In this document: positions 34,911 to 42,944 of the stretch, one piece after another | How the letters are laid out: every line of letters begins with the position of its first letter | Position numbering within the stretch: position 1 is the stretch's first letter | DNA from: Deltaproteobacteria bacterium RIFCSPHIGHO2_02_FULL_44_16 | GTDB taxonomy: Bacteria; UBA10199; 2-02-FULL-44-16 | DNA: 59,540 bases | Direction: 5' to 3' | Assembly: GCA_001798185.1 (NCBI GenBank) | Contig: MGRM01000020.1 | Location: 1-59,540 of the forward strand | Made by a program: the position numbers and the translations under genes | The notes under the pieces: generated by a model | Seen by the model: only the letters and a program-made list of their open reading frames with translations | Told to the model about the DNA's origin: nothing | Databases searched by the model: none

Positions 34911-36303
34911 GTTCTCCATTGCCAAATATTTCGTAAACTTCCGCCTGCTTTGTAGGAGTTAAGTGTTCATACTGAGCTTGACTCGCCACTCGAGCAAGAT
35001 CAGCAAGGGCTACATTATAATCGAAGACCGCTTTAAAATATTCACCGCGACTTAAGAGTAAAAACTTTAAGGAATCGACATACTCATTTTTTTCGCCCAC
35101 CCCAATGTCCATGTTGCTTTTTGAAATGAACAACATTTGTTGTCCCAAAGATTGTGCTTTTCGCGCTTGCCGAACATTTTCATGAGCACGTTTCGCATTC
35201 TCATAAAATTTTTGACATTCAAGAGCGATGCCCTGTTTTGCTATTTCTCTTTCGTATGTTGCCTTCAAATATTCCGCTTTCGTTTTTTCAATTCTACTTT
35301 TCGCACCATGAAAATCGAGTTTTCCTTCGATTTGCAAACCAACACCCACGCGACGAAAATTAAAAGGATCGCTAAAATCATCTGTGGGCTGATTTCGCCG
35401 AACGGTTGAGGTTGTTGTCCCTATATCGAAAAAAGCTCCAATGCCTGCTTTTGGAAGAAGTTTTTTCTTCTCCAGCTCATATTTTTTCTTTTGCGCTTCT
35501 ACACCGACATCAATCAAATTACTTTCGGGACGACGAGCAATCGTTGCTTTGACATAAGCGTCTAAAGAATTTATTTCCACAAGTTCGGGCACTAAATGAG
35601 GGTCAACCAATCGAAACTTTTGTTCAGAAGCTAAACCTAACTGAATTTTCATTCCCGCTTCTGCAAGTTTTGCATTTTGCTCAATTTCGCCGAGGCGCTT
35701 TTGAAGATCGCCACGAAAGGCCTTCAACTTTAATATATTGATGGGAGCAATCTCCGGAATTTCTTTCTCTTCTTCTGAGCGAACTCTTCCATCAATTTCC
35801 TGAATAGAGTTTTCTAAAATTTTTCGAAGCTCATATGCAAGCTGTTGCCCATAATAAAGTTGCTTCACCTCAAAAATAAGCTTCTCGCGTTCTTTTTCCC
35901 GATTCCATTTTTCAGCAGCAATGCCCTTGTCAGCAAGTTCGCCTGCAGTTTTGAGCTGTCCAAACGTAAAGACAGGAAGCGCCAACGATAAACGCAGAGA
36001 ATTAAAAAAAGTGATATCTCCTTCAAAAAAAGAACTCAGCGCCTGATCAGCATCCTCAGGTGCTGGAGCCGCTCGATATTGATATTCAAGAACTGGCCAA
36101 AAAAGCGCATCTGCTTCGCGCCGCTGGGCATGAGCTGCCTCAAGCGCATACTGAGTCGCTTGAAATTTCTTATTTTGTTTCAGGGCAAGGGTAATACTTT
36201 CATGGAGATCCAAAACCAACTCATTTCCATAAGCAACTATGGATAAAAAAAAGGAGCAAACAATGGTCAAAGGAATGGCCAAGCGACACTTTAAAAAATA
36301 CAT
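34876..36303 (-). CDS. TolC-like outer-membrane efflux protein
   Basis: A 475-aa outer-membrane factor. A signal peptide (AIPLTIVCSFFLSIVAYGN) is followed by two repeats typical of TolC: LDLHESITLALKQNKKF opening the first, and long coiled-coil helices (EYLKATYEREIAKQGIALECQ and VRQARKAQSLGQQMLFI). The final YNVALADLARVAS segment matches the family. A pump or adaptor is not encoded alongside; mlaC follows, overlapping by 35 bp. It heads the tolC-mlaC-phosphodiesterase operon and diverges from the kinase/HTH operon. Confidence 0.88.
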   Translation of the reverse strand: MYFLKCRLAIPLTIVCSFFLSIVAYGNELVLDLHESITLALKQNKKFQATQYALEAAHAQRREADALFWPVLEYQYRAAPAPEDADQALSSFFEGDITFFNSLRLSLALPVFTFGQLKTAGELADKGIAAEKWNREKEREKLIFEVKQLYYGQQLAYELRKILENSIQEIDGRVRSEEEKEIPEIAPINILKLKAFRGDLQKRLGEIEQNAKLAEAGMKIQLGLASEQKFRLVDPHLVPELVEINSLDAYVKATIARRPESNLIDVGVEAQKKKYELEKKKLLPKAGIGAFFDIGTTTSTVRRNQPTDDFSDPFNFRRVGVGLQIEGKLDFHGAKSRIEKTKAEYLKATYEREIAKQGIALECQKFYENAKRAHENVRQARKAQSLGQQMLFISKSNMDIGVGEKNEYVDSLKFLLLSRGEYFKAVFDYNVALADLARVASQAQYEHLTPTKQAEVYEIFGNGEHEEFELEDDTE

Positions 36304-36365
36304 AGGTGTCGGGCTCTAGCAAGGAAAAAGGCGAAACGCAACTATGTGGCACTCAAAAATCACAC

Positions 36366-36399
36366 TTGATAAACTATTCTTTATAAATTATAGTTTATC
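36366..36399 (+). promoter_or_regulatory. Promoter with perfect inverted-repeat operator for the kinase/HTH operon
   Basis: TTGATA (36366-36371), a 17-bp spacer and TATAGT (36389-36394) form a near-consensus sigma-70 promoter. Overlaid on it is a perfect 10-bp inverted repeat: GATAAACTAT (36368-36377) and ATAGTTTATC (36390-36399), arm starts 22 bp apart. A start site about 7 nt after the -10 box would fall on the ATG at 36401, so the mRNA would be leaderless. The downstream HTH protein is the natural candidate to bind here and autorepress. Confidence 0.7.
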
Positions 36400-36400
36400 T

Positions 36401-37129
36401 ATGGATTTTTTTAAAAACCCCCAAAAGCTGAAACAACTGCTTGAAATGAGTGAAGAGCTACCACTTGCTGTTCAAAACTATCCTTCACGTGGGCAAACAT
36501 CGATCCAGAAACTTTACCAGACAAAATATGGAAAGCTTTTTTTGAAAAAAGTTTCAGATCGTAACCATCAAGAGTGTCGCATCAATGTGAAAAGTGGAAC
36601 TCTCGCTGAGAGAGAGTCCTGGGCCCATCAATTAGCCTCTGCTTTAGGCCTCAATACTCCCCGCATGATGTTATTGGACTCACTCACCACTGTTCAATAT
36701 TGGCTCGACATACCCGATGCTCACCATTTTATTACGGATCAAGGACCTCTTACCTTTGATTCACAAAATGTTTTTGAATGCGCTTGTTTTGACTGGTTAA
36801 CCGGCCAAATTGACCGTCACGATGCCAATTATCTTTATGATTTCGTGCATCAAAAAATCATCCTCATTGATTCGGCACATGCTTTTCTCGAATGGGATGG
36901 GAGCCTACCACATTATTTACAAATTTTTGAGGCTTCATCGCTCGGAGCAGTATCTGAAAAACAGTACGTTCCTTTTTTGGATAAAATTGGCACTGTGATC
37001 AGCAAATTACAGGAACTTGTTCCACTACGATCGATAGCAGAGCAAGATGCCTTGCATCGCCGTGCACATCGGCTTCTCAATATAAAATCCATTTTTGATG
37101 TTATAAAATTTTACAGGAAATCTCTATGA
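36401..37129 (+). CDS. Small HipA/PI3K-like kinase, putative toxin
   Basis: A 242-aa protein with the HipA/PI3-4-kinase-like layout. A short N-terminal loop NYPSRGQTSIQKLYQTKYGK resembles the HipA Gly-rich loop with a Ser-x-Gln-Lys motif; a candidate ATP Lys is in LFLKKV. The Glu helix is LAERESWAHQLASALGLNTP. The catalytic segment is LTGQIDRHDANYLYD and the metal Asp is in IILIDSAHAF. It is much shorter than HipA (about 440 aa) and near HipT-type toxins in size. ATG 36401 directly follows the operator, with no room for a Shine-Dalgarno. It overlaps the HTH gene by ATGA. Target unknown. Confidence 0.75.
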   Translation: MDFFKNPQKLKQLLEMSEELPLAVQNYPSRGQTSIQKLYQTKYGKLFLKKVSDRNHQECRINVKSGTLAERESWAHQLASALGLNTPRMMLLDSLTTVQYWLDIPDAHHFITDQGPLTFDSQNVFECACFDWLTGQIDRHDANYLYDFVHQKIILIDSAHAFLEWDGSLPHYLQIFEASSLGAVSEKQYVPFLDKIGTVISKLQELVPLRSIAEQDALHRRAHRLLNIKSIFDVIKFYRKSL

Positions 37130-37722
37130 CACCCTTTCAAAAAACACCGTTCAAAATATCTTTTCCGTCTGATAAAGAACGGCTCAATCTCTTTATGAAT
37201 ACTGTACAACTCTGCATCCAAACACCAATTGACGACTGGAAAATGCAAGACCCCAACACTCTTCTGCTTTTTTTTCGCACAGCTCCAAAAAGAGACAAAG
37301 GGTTAGATTTCGTCACCAAACTTGTTGACGGAACGTGGAATGAAAAAAGAAATATACTTACCTTCAATAATTTCAAGAACATTTCCTGGGCGCAACTGAT
37401 GAACTTTCTCATGCTCTCACGTCTTAACGAAGAAAACATGAAAGCACTCGCAAAAATGGATGCTCAATATCGACCTTTTGTTCGCAAATTATTTGGTGGG
37501 GAAGAAAGGAATACTGACGAACCATTGGAAACTCCAGAGCAAGTTTCCCGTTTTATTTTTTCCTGTGTTGAAAAACAGAATATGACGCTTCGAAAGCTTG
37601 CTGATAAATCAGATCTTTCCCAAGTCTCTCTCAGCAAATTTAAAACTGGAAACGATATTCGCCTGTCAAGTCTCCTTCGCATCTTAAAAGCATTAGGATT
37701 GAAAATAACGATTGAAAAATAA
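37126..37722 (+). CDS. XRE-type HTH protein with extra N-terminal domain, putative antitoxin
   Basis: A 198-aa protein. Residues about 1-115 form an unrecognised domain (LDFVTKLVDGTWNEKRNILTF, SWAQLMNFLMLSRLNEENM). Residues about 140-198 are a Cro/C1-type HTH: MTLRKLADKSDLSQVSLSKFKTG forms the two core helices and RLSSLLRILKALGLKITIEK is the HipB-like closing helix and strand. It is translationally coupled to the kinase gene and probably both neutralises it and represses the operon. The order (toxin first, antitoxin second) and the N-terminal domain differ from hipBA and from the three-gene hipBST. Confidence 0.78.
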   Translation: MTPFQKTPFKISFPSDKERLNLFMNTVQLCIQTPIDDWKMQDPNTLLLFFRTAPKRDKGLDFVTKLVDGTWNEKRNILTFNNFKNISWAQLMNFLMLSRLNEENMKALAKMDAQYRPFVRKLFGGEERNTDEPLETPEQVSRFIFSCVEKQNMTLRKLADKSDLSQVSLSKFKTGNDIRLSSLLRILKALGLKITIEK

Positions 37723-37729
37723 CCTTTTG

Positions 37730-39112
37730 TTAAGAGGCCTGAGCTGAGATTTCAGGATACCGAACGCTGACGGGTTTCAACGGAAGCGTAAAATAAAAGC
37801 GACTCCCTTTTCCAACCTTGCTCGCAAGCCACAAGCGACCACCGTGAAGTTCAATAATGCGACGTGAAATGGAAAGTCCCAAACCTAAACCTGCATATTC
37901 TCGCGTCATACTTCCATCCGCTTGGCGAAAATCTTCAAAAATTTCTTTTTGTTTTTCCCGCGCAATCCCAATGCCCGTATCAACAATCGCAATTTTTAAC
38001 ATCTCCCCTGTTTTCTCTGCTTCCACGGAGATACGGCCTCGCTTTGTAAATTTCGCGGCATTCTCAAGCAAATGTTTAAACACCTGACGAACACGTTCTT
38101 CATCGCCATATACGCCCGGCGTCATGGCATCCAAGGCAACACAGACGCGGGTCTCTTCGTTTAAACGGAGGGATTTCACAATGTCATCAATGAGACGCTT
38201 CACATCGATCCGTTTCACATGGATGGTGAGATGATTCGATTCAATCTTTGAAATATCCAAAAGAGCATTCACGGTTTCCAAAAGCTTTATCCCTGAACCT
38301 CGAATATTGACCACATGATCATGTTGTTCATGATTGAGATCACCATCAATTTCTTCGGAAAGCAATTCCGATAAACCAATGATAGAAGTGAGAGGCGTAC
38401 GAAGTTCATGTGATACATTTGCGAGAAGTTGTGCTTTGAGTTTTCCTGTTTCTTGAAGTCGATTATTTTGTCGTAAAAGCGTTTCATAGAGCATTGCATT
38501 TTGCAGCGCGATTGAAAATTGGGTTGCTAAAAGCTCCAACATCTCCCGCGCTTTTCGATCAAACTCTCTTTTGAAGCGTCGACTCACATTCAGAATTCCA
38601 AAAAAGCGGTCCTCAACAAAAAGCGGCACACAGGCTTCACTATAGAATTGAACACAATATTGAAGGCCCATACTTTTGACATCATTCCATTCGGGGTGCG
38701 TCAGCAACATTCGTTTCGTCACGGCAACCCGCTTTTTTGAAAGTTTCTGGAAAAAAAGTTCTCTTCCGGAAGCATCAAATCCGAGAGGTTTTGATCCAAT
38801 AGAGGCTTTAACCTGAAATTTTTCTTCTTGATCACAAATTAAAAGTGAAGCCCCTTCGCATCCAAGAACCTGAGTTGTCGTGGTGAGAAGAGCAGGGTAA
38901 AGATCCTGATAATTTTGGATGGTCGTGAAACGCTGGAGTTGTTGTCGAAGAAGAGAGGTCGAATCATCTTGCTGAAACCAGGCAATATATTTTTTCCATG
39001 TGCGCGGAAGATGCACGAGCAAAAAAACAAAAAGAATACCTCCGGTCGCAACTAAAATCCACGGAAGTGTCACGCTCCAAAAAGTAGTCAGAATTTCGCT
39101 CAGTCGAAGCAA
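37730..39112 (-). CDS. GAF-domain sensor histidine kinase
   Basis: A 460-aa membrane kinase. One N-terminal transmembrane helix (LVATGGILFVFLLVHL) precedes a GAF domain (residues about 60-205), then the HisKA H-box LANVSHELRTPLTSI (His near 242) and HATPase motifs: VFKHLLENAAKFTK (N box), VDTGIGIA (G1) and GLGLGLSISR (G2). No HAMP domain. The partner regulator is not adjacent; the stand-alone receiver at 43848 is the nearest receiver protein. It is transcribed from the promoter at 39144-39172 and ends 8 bp from the HTH gene stop. The signal is unknown. Confidence 0.93.
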   Translation of the reverse strand: MLRLSEILTTFWSVTLPWILVATGGILFVFLLVHLPRTWKKYIAWFQQDDSTSLLRQQLQRFTTIQNYQDLYPALLTTTTQVLGCEGASLLICDQEEKFQVKASIGSKPLGFDASGRELFFQKLSKKRVAVTKRMLLTHPEWNDVKSMGLQYCVQFYSEACVPLFVEDRFFGILNVSRRFKREFDRKAREMLELLATQFSIALQNAMLYETLLRQNNRLQETGKLKAQLLANVSHELRTPLTSIIGLSELLSEEIDGDLNHEQHDHVVNIRGSGIKLLETVNALLDISKIESNHLTIHVKRIDVKRLIDDIVKSLRLNEETRVCVALDAMTPGVYGDEERVRQVFKHLLENAAKFTKRGRISVEAEKTGEMLKIAIVDTGIGIAREKQKEIFEDFRQADGSMTREYAGLGLGLSISRRIIELHGGRLWLASKVGKGSRFYFTLPLKPVSVRYPEISAQAS

Positions 39113-39143
39113 TTCCCCTCCGCTTCACTCAAAAACTCTCCGC

Positions 39144-39172
39144 ATTATAATTGGAAAATAAAGCAGTTACAA
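39144..39172 (-). promoter_or_regulatory. Sigma-70-like promoter for the histidine kinase gene
   Basis: On the minus strand, TTGTAA (39167-39172), a 17-bp spacer and a perfect TATAAT (39144-39149) lie 32-60 bp upstream of the kinase ATG. The 183-bp divergent gap shows no convincing promoter for the S41 peptidase gene on the plus strand. Confidence 0.7.
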
Positions 39173-39294
39173 GCAATTCTTCGATCATTACGGTAAGTTT
39201 CTGCAAAAACTCCTCGATCTGACAACGCTCTTTGAAAAACATTTCCAAAAAATTCTTTGCGAGAAAGAAAAAGGGCATGTAGAATGGGCGCTTC

Positions 39295-41991
39295 ATGAAA
39301 CGTTTTTTCCCTCTTTTTTTTCTCATGTTGTTCCTTTTGGTTTCTTTCCCGAGCAAAGGAACAAGCGCTCTTTCGGAAGGAAAGCTTTTAGCTGAAACGC
39401 TCTCCTATGTGGACCGTCATTATGTCGATACCTATCGCATAAAACCGGAAAGCATGCTTCGAGGAGCTTTGGATCGCATTGTGGTCAGTGTTCCGGAAAT
39501 TCTGGTGACCTATCCAACAGAAAGTCTGGTTCTCACGGTGGGGACGGCGACCAAGCGATTTTCCTTGAAAGGCCTCACCACCCTCGAAGAGCTGCGAAAA
39601 ACATTACAGGCGCTTTTTCAATTCATTGATCATCATTATTCAGGAAACATCACAAAAGACGAGATTGAATATGCAGCCATTGATGGAGCCTTGGCATCTT
39701 TAGACCCTCACTCCACCTTTCTTCCTCCAAAAGTATTTAATGAATTTAAAGTAGGAACACGCGGCCAATTTGGCGGCATTGGCATTGTCATCGGACTTCG
39801 AGAGGGACAACTCACCGTCATCGCTCCTCTTGATGATACACCTGCATCAAAAGCAGGAGTGAAGTCAGGAGATCGAATCTTAGAAATCGATCATGCTTCG
39901 ACGATTAATATGTCGCTTACCGAAGCGGTCGAACTTCTTCGAGGAGAAGTCGGCTCAAGTGTCAGCATTACGCTTCAACGCGAAGGGAAGAATCCCTTCA
40001 AGTCAATGCTTACCCGCTCCTTAATTGATATCGATAGCGTTCAATCGACCAAACTTGCACAAAATGGAAAAACTATTGGTTATATCCGTGTGAAGAACTT
40101 CCAATCCAATACAGATAGAGATGTGATCAGCGCTTTAAAAGAACTTAAAAAAGAAGGGAAAATGGATGGCCTCATTCTGGATTTGCGGAACAATCCAGGC
40201 GGCCTCCTTGATCAGTCCATTGCTCTTGCAGACCACTTTCTCAAGGATGGAACCATTGTTTCCACACTCGCAGCTCACGGAAAAATGATTGATAGCGCAC
40301 AAGCCACCAAAAACCAGGAACCCCCCTATCCGATAGTGGCTCTCGTGAATGAAGGATCAGCTTCTGCTTCAGAAATTGTCGCCGGAGCGCTTCAAAAAAA
40401 TAATCGCGCTCTTGTTTTGGGGAGAAGAACGTTTGGGAAAGGATCTGTCCAAACCATTTTTGAACTCTCCAATAACGCCGCTCTCAAATTAACGGTGGCT
40501 CAATATCTTGCCGGAGGAACAGAAAAAATTCAGCTTATCGGTGTTGTTCCTGATATTGAGTTCATTGCAAAAACAATTGATAAAGAAAACATGGATCTCA
40601 TTCAAGACGAAGTTAAAACCGAATTTGATCTCGAATCTCATTTGGAACAAGAACCGACAGCAAAACGAAACGCAGCGATTCAACTGACCTTTTTTAAACC
40701 AAAGGAAAATGAAGAAGACGAACTTTTACGCACAAAACGAGAATACGCAAAAAAAGCTCAAATTGAAGATGATTTTGCAATCGAAGTCGCACAAAAAATT
40801 CTCACTCAAACAGAGACGGTCGATCGACCCCAAATGCTTCATAAGGCAAAACCAATTGTGGCAAAGATTCAAGAAGAACAAAATAATATGATAACGAAAG
40901 CATTCTCACCCTATGGTGTGGATTGGACGGTTGCGACAAAAACAGGCAAACCGACCATTCGTCTTCAATACTTTTTGAAAAAAGAAGGGAAAAAAGTTGA
41001 ATCGCTCTTAGCGGGCGACAAAGCTGAAATCGAACTTTCGGTTACGAACAATGGCACCACTCCCCTTTCAAAACTCATTGCCATCGGAAATTCGGAACAA
41101 GATTTTCTCGCAAATAAAGAATTCCCTCTGGGAAAACTCCTTCCCCAAGAGATGCGCTCCTGGAGCGTCCCGATTCAAGTGCCACCTGGACTTCCGACCC
41201 AACAAGCGCTCTTAAATGTCGAGTTCTCTGAACATTATGGCAATAAACCTGAGTCGTTTGATATCATCGTGCCGGTGAAAGAGAGAGATTCACCTCAGTT
41301 TGGAATTCGATATGCGTTTCAAAATGTGAAACCTGGAAATGCTCTCCCTAAAAATCGCCCTCTTGAGCTGATGCTCGAAGTCACCAACATCGGCAACGGC
41401 TCCACCGGAGAAGAGACGATTGCTATTTTAAGTAATAAAAGCGGGGAGAAATTTTTCCTCAAAAAAGGTCGCGAGAAACTTGGAGTAATGAAAGCAAAAG
41501 CGTCAAAGAAAGTCGTATTCGAATTTCTCCTTGATCCTACCTTTGAAAAAAAGAATGCAGAGATGGAACTGACTGTTTTTGATCCTCAACAAGCGGCTTC
41601 CATTTCAAAAAAAATTACGCTTGCCCTCAGTGATGCCTCGTTTGATCCGCCAGCTCAGGTACAATATCGCGCTCCGATGATTTCGGTGAGCAAACAAATT
41701 GAAAATACCACGGAAGAGACGTTCATGTTAAAGGGAAAATTGACCGATGATCATCATGTGCAGGATTGCTATATTTTTCTCGAAAATAAAAAGATCTCCT
41801 ACATTCCAAACACGAAACAGACAGCAGATCTCAATTTTTCTATTTCCATTCCTCTTGAAGTGGGAATGAATCACATCATTATTGCAGCGCGTGACGAACA
41901 AGATTTAACTGAACGCCGCGTTCTGGTCATTCGTCGAACAAAAACCCCATTGAAAAAACCTCAACAGAATCAAACAGGCTCTTTGCTATGA
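39295..41991 (+). CDS. C-terminal processing peptidase (S41, CtpA-like) with long C-terminal extension
   Basis: An 898-aa exported protease. The signal/anchor (FPLFFLMLFLLVSFPSKGTSA) precedes a PDZ domain (GGIGIVIGLREGQLTVI ... SGDRILEI) and the S41 catalytic core with the Ser in NEGSASASEIVAGALQ and the Lys in FGKGSVQTIFEL. Typical CtpA-like enzymes are 400-550 aa. Here about 450 more residues follow, with immunoglobulin-like strands (IELSVTNNGTTPLSKL, MLEVTNIGNGSTGEE) resembling CARDB-type domains that may bind substrate or tether the enzyme. ribF starts on the stop codon (ATGA). Confidence 0.93.
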   Translation: MKRFFPLFFLMLFLLVSFPSKGTSALSEGKLLAETLSYVDRHYVDTYRIKPESMLRGALDRIVVSVPEILVTYPTESLVLTVGTATKRFSLKGLTTLEELRKTLQALFQFIDHHYSGNITKDEIEYAAIDGALASLDPHSTFLPPKVFNEFKVGTRGQFGGIGIVIGLREGQLTVIAPLDDTPASKAGVKSGDRILEIDHASTINMSLTEAVELLRGEVGSSVSITLQREGKNPFKSMLTRSLIDIDSVQSTKLAQNGKTIGYIRVKNFQSNTDRDVISALKELKKEGKMDGLILDLRNNPGGLLDQSIALADHFLKDGTIVSTLAAHGKMIDSAQATKNQEPPYPIVALVNEGSASASEIVAGALQKNNRALVLGRRTFGKGSVQTIFELSNNAALKLTVAQYLAGGTEKIQLIGVVPDIEFIAKTIDKENMDLIQDEVKTEFDLESHLEQEPTAKRNAAIQLTFFKPKENEEDELLRTKREYAKKAQIEDDFAIEVAQKILTQTETVDRPQMLHKAKPIVAKIQEEQNNMITKAFSPYGVDWTVATKTGKPTIRLQYFLKKEGKKVESLLAGDKAEIELSVTNNGTTPLSKLIAIGNSEQDFLANKEFPLGKLLPQEMRSWSVPIQVPPGLPTQQALLNVEFSEHYGNKPESFDIIVPVKERDSPQFGIRYAFQNVKPGNALPKNRPLELMLEVTNIGNGSTGEETIAILSNKSGEKFFLKKGREKLGVMKAKASKKVVFEFLLDPTFEKKNAEMELTVFDPQQAASISKKITLALSDASFDPPAQVQYRAPMISVSKQIENTTEETFMLKGKLTDDHHVQDCYIFLENKKISYIPNTKQTADLNFSISIPLEVGMNHIIIAARDEQDLTERRVLVIRRTKTPLKKPQQNQTGSLL

Positions 41992-42944
41992 TCAGACGCA
42001 TCTTCGGTTCCGCGGCATTCCCTCAAGAAATACTGTCTCCGATTGTTGCTCTCGGAAATTTTGATGGCGTTCATCGTGCTCATGTAAAATTGCTCGAACA
42101 AGTCCATACATGGGCAAAACATTACCGTGGGACAACGGTCGTCTATACCTTTGATCCACATCCCGTAAAAATGCTCTCTCCTGAAAGTTGCCCTCCTCTT
42201 TTACAAACACAAGAACAGAAACTTTTAGCTCTTGAGAAACAGGGCATTGAAATTTGTGTTCTCGAACCTTTTACGACAGAATTTTCTCAAAAAACTCCGG
42301 AATATTTTCTCGAGGAAATTCTCCACCGAAGACTACGGGCGAAATGCATTGTGGTGGGATATGATTTTACGTTTGGCATGAGAAGAGCAGGCAACATCCC
42401 TCTTTTGGAAAAATTTTGTCGAGAACATCAGATCGACATCCATATTGTTCCTGCTCAATTTCAAAAAGAAACTCTCATGAGTTCAACGCATATTCGAAAA
42501 CTTTTACTTTCTGGAGATATTGCACGAGCCAATTCGTTACTCGGATATCCCTATCAACTTTGGGGGGAAGTGGTACGGGGAAGAGGACTTGGTGAATCGC
42601 TCGGAGCCCATACCGCAAATCTTGAACTTGAAAATGAACTCATTCCCGCTGATGGGGTCTATCTGACTCGAACCGAAATTCTCGAAGAAAGCTCAAAAAT
42701 TTTTCCAAGCATTACGAGTATTGGCAATAATCCGACTTTTCCCGGCTCAGAACGCACGGTCGAAACACATTTTCTCGATCAAGTGATTGAGGTGCAAGGA
42801 AAACGTTTATCCGTTCATTTTTTAGAATGGATGCGAGAACAAATTGCGTTTGAAACCCCAGATGCATTAAAACATCAAATTGCAGCAGATCTTCACGCTG
42901 CTCGAAAGCGACATGAAATCGATCAAAGAACACATTTTTCCTGA
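41988..42944 (+). CDS. ribF: Bifunctional riboflavin kinase/FMN adenylyltransferase
   Basis: A 318-aa enzyme making FMN and FAD. The N-terminal adenylyltransferase has GNFDGVHRAHVKLLEQ; the family nucleotide-binding motif is usually HxGH, and here it reads HRAH. Other landmarks are the VVGYDFTFGMRRAG segment and SSTHIRKLLLSGDIARANSLLGYPYQL. The C-terminal flavokinase domain has LGAHTANLELENELIPADGVYLT and SITSIGNNPTF. ATG 41988 overlaps the peptidase stop by 4 bp, so it is likely coupled to it. Confidence 0.94.
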   Translation: MIRRIFGSAAFPQEILSPIVALGNFDGVHRAHVKLLEQVHTWAKHYRGTTVVYTFDPHPVKMLSPESCPPLLQTQEQKLLALEKQGIEICVLEPFTTEFSQKTPEYFLEEILHRRLRAKCIVVGYDFTFGMRRAGNIPLLEKFCREHQIDIHIVPAQFQKETLMSSTHIRKLLLSGDIARANSLLGYPYQLWGEVVRGRGLGESLGAHTANLELENELIPADGVYLTRTEILEESSKIFPSITSIGNNPTFPGSERTVETHFLDQVIEVQGKRLSVHFLEWMREQIAFETPDALKHQIAADLHAARKRHEIDQRTHFS

